A DNA stretch of 64,000 bases, taken from Nemertoderma westbladi. Taxonomy: Eukaryota; Xenacoelomorpha; Nemertodermatida; Nemertodermatidae. Each line of letters begins with the position of its first letter. Position 1 is the first letter of the stretch. Below are positions 58,601-64,000 of this stretch, piece after piece. Location: positions 28,886 to 92,885 of the forward strand of contig JAUCBJ010007267.1 of assembly GCA_032718475.1 (NCBI GenBank). Direction: 5' to 3'. The position numbers were made by a program, and so were the translations under genes. The notes beneath the pieces were generated by a model, which was given only the letters and a program-made list of their open reading frames with translations, made no database searches and was not told the origin of the DNA.

Positions 58601-60406
58601 TAAACCTGCTGTTCGTTTACCATAACTCGCCCTCGCTATGTTCAGATTCTGTTGTTCCATAAAAATGTTAGAAATAACTGTATTCTTGGAGGTTGCTAGG
58701 AAGCTGATAACATCACTGCGTAGAACGTCTTTGTTTTTTTCAACAAAGCCTATGATGTCATAGGAGACATTCCCAGCAAAGTGTTTAATAATGAATTTTG
58801 GAATATCATCTTGTATTTTCGGTGTTGCAAAACTAGAATTATATCGATGGTTTTTCTTTAATTTGTCTAGGAATGTGAAATCGTTTGCCTTTGGGAAGGA
58901 ACTTTCATCATCAAGAACACTTAGGATACCCATTGGTTTTTTTGATATTAATTCGATGCACTGGACGTTGTCGCTGTAGTTGAGCTGTTTCCATGGTATT
59001 CTCTCCCGTTCGTATTCCTGTTGTTCAGATTTAAATACGTGACGGTTGAAGAATTGTTGCAAAGTTTCATTGGCATAGTTGATGCACATTTGTTCGAATG
59101 AATTTCTTTGGAACACTTCAAATCCAAAAATATCCAATAAGGCGATAGAGTACATTCCTTTCAGTCTTTTAACGCTCTTTGCTCCAACAATGTAGTTGAT
59201 TTTCTCTACAAGCCAGTTGAAGAGTCGTGAGTACAATGCTTTAGCAATAGCGTCTCGAGCTCCCAAAGCTTGAGGCAAGGTGAAGGGACTTAGGATTTTC
59301 TCTTCCCGTGTTTGGGTGAGTCTGTGGGTCAACGTGCTTACAAGACCTGTCTCAGAGAGCTGCAAGAGGGATGCAGTTCTTTTGAGGATAGACATGGTGG
59401 ATATTGAAGATATTTCATCCCCTTGGTAGTTTATGTTCCCGAGATACAGAATACCACTTAGAATTCTATGTATACCGTCTATTTCAGTCGGACTGAAGTT
59501 TAGAACGTTCATTGCAGACATTAATTTTAAGTAGTCTTGGGTGTCATCTTTTGTGTCTAAAAAAGTTTGTCCACCCTGATTCAAATACCCAAAGTCATTT
59601 GGAGCACTTAAGTGGTATTTCTTCTTCTCTGATTCCCCCATCCCAGCCAACATCTCGTAGAAGACATGATAATTGCGTTCACCCGGTGATTGGCCTACAA
59701 TTCTCGAACGTTCCAGAAGATAGTCTGTAGTCTGGGACCCACTAATCGACCCATCTCGAAAATATATCTCGAGATATTTCCCGAAACGCGAACTGTTATC
59801 ATTTCTTACTGTCCTCGCATTTCCAAACGATTCCAGAATGGGCGTGGCTTCTAGAATTTGCTCAGTTATAGTATTGATTCGTTGTCCTCGGTTCGTGGCG
59901 GCGAGATATTGAAGAACGAGTTTGGTGCTTTCAGTTTTACCTGATCCACTCTCGCCGCTGATGACAATGCATTGATCGCGACGGTTCTTGAACATGCGCG
60001 TGTAAGCGTTGCAGGCGATGGCGAATATATGGGGGGCATTTGCGGATATGAGTTGGCCGTCGTATTGTCTTACTGTCGTTTTATCATATATCTCGAGGGG
60101 TTTGTACGGGTTAACCGCTACAAGGATGCTTCCCACGTAGGTGTAGATGAGTTGCTGGTTGTAACGCATCTCAATGTTGTGGAGGATGCTGCCCTCGTGC
60201 AGATCCGGCAACTCGATCATGTCCGGGCAGCCATGGGGTCCCGGATCGTATCGCTGCCGGACCCAGGACGTATCCGACACCGTGAATACCTGGTCTGATA
60301 CGCTACTGGATACTGTTATGGTGTTGCCTCGTTGGGTCTTTATTACCCCGGGGATGGGGTATTCGAATTCCGGTACAGTTACCCATACTAGAGATCCGTT
60401 ATCCAT
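52601..60406 (-). CDS. MYO15-like: Class XV-type unconventional myosin, uninterrupted
   Basis: 2601 codons with no intron. Start chosen at ATG 60406 (MDNGSLVWV); the frame is open 15 codons further but only a GTG lies upstream. Domains in this numbering: SH3-like N-terminus; motor about 45-720 with P-loop GESGSGKTEST near 150, switch I NDNSSRFGKY near 205 and switch II DIFGFE near 425; three IQ motifs about 740-820 that should bind calmodulin-type light chains; MyTH4 about 950-1070; a partial FERM to about 1190; a long Ser/Pro-rich linker; SH3 about 1880-1930; a second MyTH4 about 1995-2200; FERM to about 2525; C-terminus YSTRL, a class I PDZ ligand. Order and PDZ ligand match myosin XV (vertebrate MYO15A, fly Sisyphus), an actin motor of stereocilia or filopodial tips; class VII is the alternative. 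The large N-terminal extension of MYO15A is absent. Lack of introns in an animal gene this size is unusual. Confidence 0.9.
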   Translation of the reverse strand: MDNGSLVWVTVPEFEYPIPGVIKTQRGNTITVSSSVSDQVFTVSDTSWVRQRYDPGPHGCPDMIELPDLHEGSILHNIEMRYNQQLIYTYVGSILVAVNPYKPLEIYDKTTVRQYDGQLISANAPHIFAIACNAYTRMFKNRRDQCIVISGESGSGKTESTKLVLQYLAATNRGQRINTITEQILEATPILESFGNARTVRNDNSSRFGKYLEIYFRDGSISGSQTTDYLLERSRIVGQSPGERNYHVFYEMLAGMGESEKKKYHLSAPNDFGYLNQGGQTFLDTKDDTQDYLKLMSAMNVLNFSPTEIDGIHRILSGILYLGNINYQGDEISSISTMSILKRTASLLQLSETGLVSTLTHRLTQTREEKILSPFTLPQALGARDAIAKALYSRLFNWLVEKINYIVGAKSVKRLKGMYSIALLDIFGFEVFQRNSFEQMCINYANETLQQFFNRHVFKSEQQEYERERIPWKQLNYSDNVQCIELISKKPMGILSVLDDESSFPKANDFTFLDKLKKNHRYNSSFATPKIQDDIPKFIIKHFAGNVSYDIIGFVEKNKDVLRSDVISFLATSKNTVISNIFMEQQNLNIARASYGKRTAGLTAHQGRTSAPTLAGKFHESLTGLIEAMARCSPFFIRCLKPNSDKSPNTFESHLVVEQLRYSGMLETIKIRKLGYPIRIYFSAFTSRYRCLGGAMAFRTQDRQFCEEILKQSGPHYVGHWQLGVSKVFMREAIEQILESQRTRTIKAATMVIQRFTRGFRERKRFLAIRKSVRRMQALWRGKVIRRHYLRLRAGTIILQTYIRGILARRMYKKLLEERQRRDRKLRQAQARIAAQSAIMAQSQAPVRALNSVSVDEHYRDKITDMLSLNQLEIPTELAYLYSSTNDQSMSMIKAERLLNPVIGPIVSRRYAWKLPPGTDSYSLVRYMETNTTALNGKDTPFRASTRPLTKPYHNNFKTYGQSEAIALSKLIIRYMYGSDTPEREYLLANYIVYKGLIGSQSLRDEIAIQLLAHSWGLREQNVQDKLWTLISGSLGSWSASSNLNKYILKFVSDFAYNGYKSFVQHKLLANELSGTPISRSYPPCLLEWKANTSRCRMAVDINLLTGETVTVPIESWDTGELLAKHILMEHRVSDCLSGWSMVLYSKQQRIELFGHEFVLDLIARIEAHPKFPVTFPLPCLVSYCTSPFATPHISEGKKHDTSRGAGSAQSKPYRTGSIDNSGHLRTISKSESMLTSIPDSINIPEPDYDMSPTDMVGIDGYIDEQFNWIQDSSWTDTQSLRSMIRGGESEEETIQVPMRLVNGMHNSSRSIPSTNSTSGSRHTSCSECHSSPSTVLFPPISASYSAYSTIAETTNSTKLDSYIDSLFEPIVCDFAMSHSGTLRKCIQGGGDKLDRLEQKSRSNHELLLDQLRQRGTGSQEPATSQRTTKPQAPPVPNKNYRKASEDDMDIAPNVLSHRIRNIDDERQDVGLFHDADKGKKMEEKAHKEALRILLNQRSQSIENGPTANESYNRPSPIPTSVSSPEKFVSPKKKGPAPQPPAVMKKPTKSPMHSPVNANAMETSVPLKREDADGSSGSEGEEIHLQAIMLLRQKGIHVIPSNPKLKRQQDSDGAQQAPVGKRVSAHELNIKSISGGPVAVPSTASMERRVSAMLSGKNIADIPVSLMEGIETQLFPNTTSPHFKYNNATWKLYLRKEFFTPGEKYDDPWVQNQIYLQIVGDVFNDSCIRLTAQQRATAVLILSKLGITQNVMPSLRSSSKRIVIEMAREWPAYFSRLFQVQQGRQMANIDYIGVSHNGFHLMAKECQDMKDQLKTIASYPFDALREVRFLKSNASLHVTTEGRNLIIYTERGWQVKKMIEQFTEELLEVSGFVKCIEDSIVRGHGQLIIRKGDIIRLDTTRKVPEGYLYGCLMNGKAGMFPMLAVKPIPVQEDFNPSRRSSLSKITKSTSIESLSRRLRISRSFDSLRSNKSSISKQSVQFTNKDHIFEDTNENEETGKFSLTEFAMMYFRQHPNRSDGDSISSSSKGSIKVLDNLRDKFSMRRQNTVTQIKQQSKMVRYSKSPIHSSLMDIQSTKTNKAAVEMFQIIQRFMGDAASKGNNDADDVLGILRLVKDHPELQDEVYCQILKQVTRNTSSNHESCYKGWKLLTIVTCYVACSVLLKPYLMKFLQSRCDNPRKQLHPIATNCLQNLNKTFRYGGRATLPTRVELVATVAGRNARRQSYYLAGGVTVNLKTKTSTVVHEIVDLLCNQLGISRNTQRDEYSLVAVIEKGKTIEHLNNSYYILDVTNRLDSANSNYYFLLRRMLWYQKLTIESELHGVALYNQVLPDYLNGHLIAVKGGGMSTQMIEEIALLSSLQNIVNGRCSNSHMVVSPDDVRSTLPVTVLRDLKRKDWITKVHKSCLAMRHIPPSQARQLFLTTLNEWPLFGASVVNIEHSTDSKAKNANMICVNRGGLHFIKHDTHELIITYQLEDILSCRHTFIGSDKYVDIKYGDLMMQRITRLKVDQALELSTLIQQYIQAVLISKQSTAPYDPDLIVDHVHDNDSPQGDPMFAIHGETHSNSKPNMLPSHAKSTTQLKEGSQNPKSIPYRVTETYSTRL

Positions 60407-62160
60407 ATTGATTATCCAAATAGAATAAATATATTTCCAAATAAAATTCACATTGTTATAGTTAAATAATCATATCATTGTACACAGTTCATTCCAATTA
60501 TATGAAATAATCAACCAAGTTCAAGTAAAACTATTAAGTAGAATTTTAATTCCATATTAATCTTTTAATTCTTATGGTATTTTGAACACACTTTATAATA
60601 TATACTGCACTACTTGTAAATTATAATATTGTAATGTATACTAACTTTTGGCACAATATTCGTAACATAATTAGCATTTTGTAGTTATAGTAAGTATATG
60701 TGACTGACATTTTTTTTACACTAACACTATGCGAAATTAGTAGCCCAAAGAGAGATACGTCCATTTGAGGAGGACTAATTACCATAAAGTGAAGTAGAAA
60801 TACTGTACAATGAGTAATACGTATCATGACAAAGGCATTTATCATAAGCCGTTGTCGTTCATGTATTTAATGTTTTTGTCTTAACTAAATGTAGCGCCAA
60901 CCGTGCAGAGAGAATAGCGGAATAGTTCCCACCGTACGTTACTTTATGTACCTGACTCGCTGTTTCTGGCAAGGGTTATATAGATTCCCTTTTTTATTCG
61001 CTACACCTAATCGAATCCAACGTCCTCACAATACAACTTTGCCAGATTTTGGTGGATCCCACTATCTTTCTTTCTCCTAGTTCCTGTTTGCCAGGAATTA
61101 GTTGCCTAGAAACCTGTGCTCATGTCGTCGCCCATTGGCCAGTTTATTGAGAATTGTTAGTTGCCCACTTTCTTACAATGTAGAGGGAGTTGACTTATTT
61201 CTTCTGTCTTCCTTCCTTGTGGTAAATTAATTTGAGCTCCTTCCAGTAGAACCATATACAATTGTGTCAGTGGACGTGTGACTTTATGACGACGCCCTAA
61301 CATGGTTAAATCCCTCATATGACGAACGCCATCACTTGTAATAGCCAGAGTTGTGAAAGAATCCTTATTAAATAAGCCAAATATTTCTCGACCGCGATGT
61401 TTGGTTGTTTGGTGGTACGGCCTGCGGCGTTCCTTTGTCGCCAGAACTGACGCCCACATCCAAAATATTCCCACAATAAAAGTATGGCCAACTAACCATT
61501 GCAAGTGTGATTGATTAATTAGTGCGAGGATATTTCAACAATTAACTGACTAGCTAACATAGCTAGATAGAATTAACATGTTCCCCAACTCTAACAACAA
61601 TCACACGCGGTACCTTGCTGTTTCAATAGTCTCAAGTACTCACATCAATCACATCCCACTCATGCACAAACGGTTGCGCATGATATCCAGCTATAAATGT
61701 ATTTAAATAGTACATCTTCATAAGGATAGTATATGTACATACTGTAATTAGCTTTACACTGTTATTAGCTGTATAGTGCCTCCACCCATGCGTGTTGGTT
61801 TCTGCACGGCCATCACTATCCCGGCGTTCGGATCGCAATCGGATCGGAAGTAGTTATTTTTATGTAAAATATTTTTCTTCTTCAAATATATCAAAATTCA
61901 AACAATTTGTAATTATTCGTTTAAAAACTTAACCATTTCCCGCATGAATATTTACGTGGTTAAACAATTTTCTACTCATTTTCACTTAATTGGTAGTCTG
62001 TTATCACAAAAAATTTAAAATAAAAAAAACCCACTCAAATGTATTGAACGTATGAAATATGATACACTATCCATAAAAGACTATTGATATTTAAGAATTA
62101 TGGTATGTTTTAAATATTAATTATAAGGCTGCATTAAAGGATAACCTCATCCCCTGAAGT
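60407..62160. other. Upstream flank of the myosin gene, no gene recognised
   Basis: AT-rich. A minus-strand frame at 61157-61504 begins with TTG, has an upstream in-frame stop without ATG, and shows no known domain. No clear TATA or CpG-rich promoter for the myosin was identified. Confidence 0.4.
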
Positions 62161-62171
62161 CCTAACTCCCA

Positions 62172-62192
62172 CCCCCCCCCCCCCCCCCCCCC
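62172..62192. repeat. Poly-C tract
   Basis: 21 consecutive C, followed by a C-rich, T-rich stretch to about 62400. Confidence 0.9.
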
Positions 62193-62826
62193 ATCCCTAT
62201 TACTCCAGCTCTCTCCTACCCCCAGCCTAACCCTTGTCCTCCTTCCGACTTCATCCCACCTCCCCACTCCTGCTCCCACCCTCGACCCCACTCCCACAAC
62301 TAACACGGGTTTTGCCTCCACCCCGTTTAGTTCCAAGTCTGGCTAATGCATCACACCCACCCCTGCACTGCCCCAGACGGCCAGACATCAGTTCCTCCCC
62401 GCAATATGCAGCCATCTCGCTGTAGTCTACCCACCCATAAATAGCTCTTTTTGTTTCCTAATTCGCATGGTTTATCATATGTAATTTTATACAACCAAAA
62501 AACAGCTACTGTATTTACTGTGTCTTGTGGCCGCATAGCATACAAAGGAACAGCAACATACAGTATGATGTATGTTCGAGATCATTGGTTGTTTATCGGC
62601 TTGATTTTTTCAGCAAAACGAGAAGAACGAGAACAAGAAGAGGAGATTTTCCATAAGCAACCCTGAATAATATTTGAAATGGCACGAAAATTAATATTTG
62701 ACTAAAATTGTGAAATGCAGTTCAATTTAAATTTAACCATGTTAATTGTACTTCCTTGCATGGCAGCCGGGTGACTCTCACATAATAAATATAATGGCGT
62801 GACTTAACAATAACATAGACAGACAT
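62193..62826. other. Non-coding stretch
   Basis: Pyrimidine-rich on the plus strand to about 62400, then AT-rich. No exon recognised. Confidence 0.4.
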
Positions 62827-62850
62827 GGGGGGGGGGGGGGGGGGGGGGGG
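62827..62850. repeat. Poly-G tract
   Basis: 24 consecutive G on the plus strand. Confidence 0.9.
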
Positions 62851-64000
62851 TATTGACGCAAACGCTTGGGCGGATTAACAATGTTAATTATTCAGGACGT
62901 GAGTTTGAGCAGAGAAACGTTGCAATTCATCAGTTTTTATAAACTCTTTCAGACATTCAAATTGTGGAATTTTGCCAAACGGCCATTTAATTGTTGGTTT
63001 TGTGGTGAGCTAGACGTAATTAATTGCATTACAGCCGCAGTTAGGTTTAATATGTGCCATTATTACTTACGTTCACTAAGTCTACTGTATGTGTACAACA
63101 CACTGTAGTTACAGTACTAAAACAGATAACATTTACGAGCGCATGAATTAATTATTAAGCGTTATTTATTGTAGTTCTTCTAATTTGAGCAGGTTTAGGT
63201 ATATAGTAAGAACATAATCCCTCTCTCTTTGGTTTGGTTAGCCGTTAGGTCGAACGGGTTATTAAATATCGCCGTGTTTCGTTTGAAGGAACCTTCCATA
63301 TTATCATTGCAAATACGGTAATTGAAAGATGGACCAGATAATCTAAGATCCCATTCTTGTCATTATAATAATTCCTTAGTGTGTAGCGAGTTCAGTATAC
63401 GAACCGAACCGAACCGAATTATAATTCCATGTAATTTCCTTTTGAATAAAGATAAGGTTATTGTAATCCCTGTAATCGTTATTGACCCTCGTTTCCTAAG
63501 CTCTCGCTCGATGTCAGTTACTTTTGTCTTTTGAGCTTCGTAGATAATCGATAACTAAAAATAGATTAGATGCTTGGGGCTTAAACACGTAATTATTCCG
63601 CTAATAGTACCTAATGCATAGATGGGCGCGCACTTTTAGGCAGGGTATCCGGCACGTGTAACTAATTTCCTCCCACATCCAATAGTACCTCTCAGAGATT
63701 TAATCTCAGAGGTTTGTATACTGTAGGTTGTCACTCCTGCTGTAGTAGTGTCCTGCCTGCTCATCGGAGTCGTTGTTTAAGTAGGGCGATGCTTGGTTTT
63801 ACGAATTTGCTATGAATTAACTCGTGGTATTATGATCATCGTGGTCTTAACCCGAGCAGAATCCGGGTATACTACGTGCTTTAGTGTCCGGTTCATACGA
63901 TAGTAAATACTGTATACTGCAGGTCGGAACAAGTACCATGTGAAATAGAAATATGAGGATTTACAAATAGGCATAGGACAATGTAATTTCCTACCACACT
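62851..64000. other. Non-coding stretch to the right edge
   Basis: No exon of the EGFR gene or other gene was recognised. A short imperfect palindrome (cctctcagagatttaatctc, then agagg) lies at about 63690-63715. Confidence 0.4.

Noticed and set aside
55350-60428. Plus-strand frames within the myosin gene
   Set aside because: Shadows of the 2601-codon minus-strand myosin frame with no domains of their own.
61157-61504. Possible secreted peptide precursor: hydrophobic start, RRR and GRR sites
   Set aside because: The frame starts with TTG; an in-frame stop lies upstream with no ATG, and starting at the internal ATG removes most of the hydrophobic segment. No acceptor is visible to supply an upstream exon.

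Overview
This is animal nuclear DNA: spliced genes, long AT-rich non-coding stretches, several tandem-repeat families, non-LTR retrotransposons and many pure poly-G/poly-C tracts. An EGFR/ErbB-type kinase and a class XV-type myosin point to a metazoan. No species can be named; a non-model, probably marine, invertebrate is a reasonable inference.

Layout. 1-1.9 kb: the 3' part of a zinc-knuckle (gag/ORF1-like) reading frame that is open past the left edge. 2-7.4 kb: non-coding, with a poly-G minisatellite, a dispersed repeat and a 63-bp minisatellite. 7.5-16.6 kb (+): five phase-compatible exons covering roughly the N-terminal half of a multi-membrane-span amino-acid-transporter-like protein. 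Its introns hold a MITE, two minisatellites derived from or related to that MITE, and poly-G tracts. 16.6-38.9 kb: a satellite of about 26 bp (about 14.4 kb in total), interrupted by three near-identical 2.6 kb copies of a decayed LINE. 38.9-43.2 kb: foldbacks and small repeats. 43.6-46.7 kb (-): a LINE with an intact 1055-aa endonuclease/reverse-transcriptase frame. 48.2-48.7 kb: a purine-rich minisatellite. 49.2-50.6 kb (+): three exons of an EGFR-family kinase domain. 52.6-60.4 kb (-): an uninterrupted 2601-codon class XV-type myosin. 60.4-64 kb: no gene seen.

The most striking pattern is that three unrelated tandem repeats sit exactly on splice junctions of recognisable exons and carry the splice site in every unit. 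(i) The donor of transporter exon D is repeated in a 41-bp unit. (ii) The last 19-20 nt of transporter exon E plus 6-7 nt of intron form the 26-bp satellite, so hundreds of AG|GTAGGT donors fill the intron. (iii) The acceptor of the EGFR HRD/DFG exon is repeated 13 times at 45 bp. In (i) and (iii) the other sites would break the reading frame. I know of no named system that explains this. It may be a local minisatellite-seeding process or a splice-decoy architecture, and it is the main thing to test.

The transporter lacks its 3' exons and the EGFR gene its 5' and 3' exons within the window. Either introns are very long and genes are nested (the myosin may lie inside an EGFR intron), or the satellite marks an assembly join, or the fragments are relics. 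The sequence alone does not decide this.
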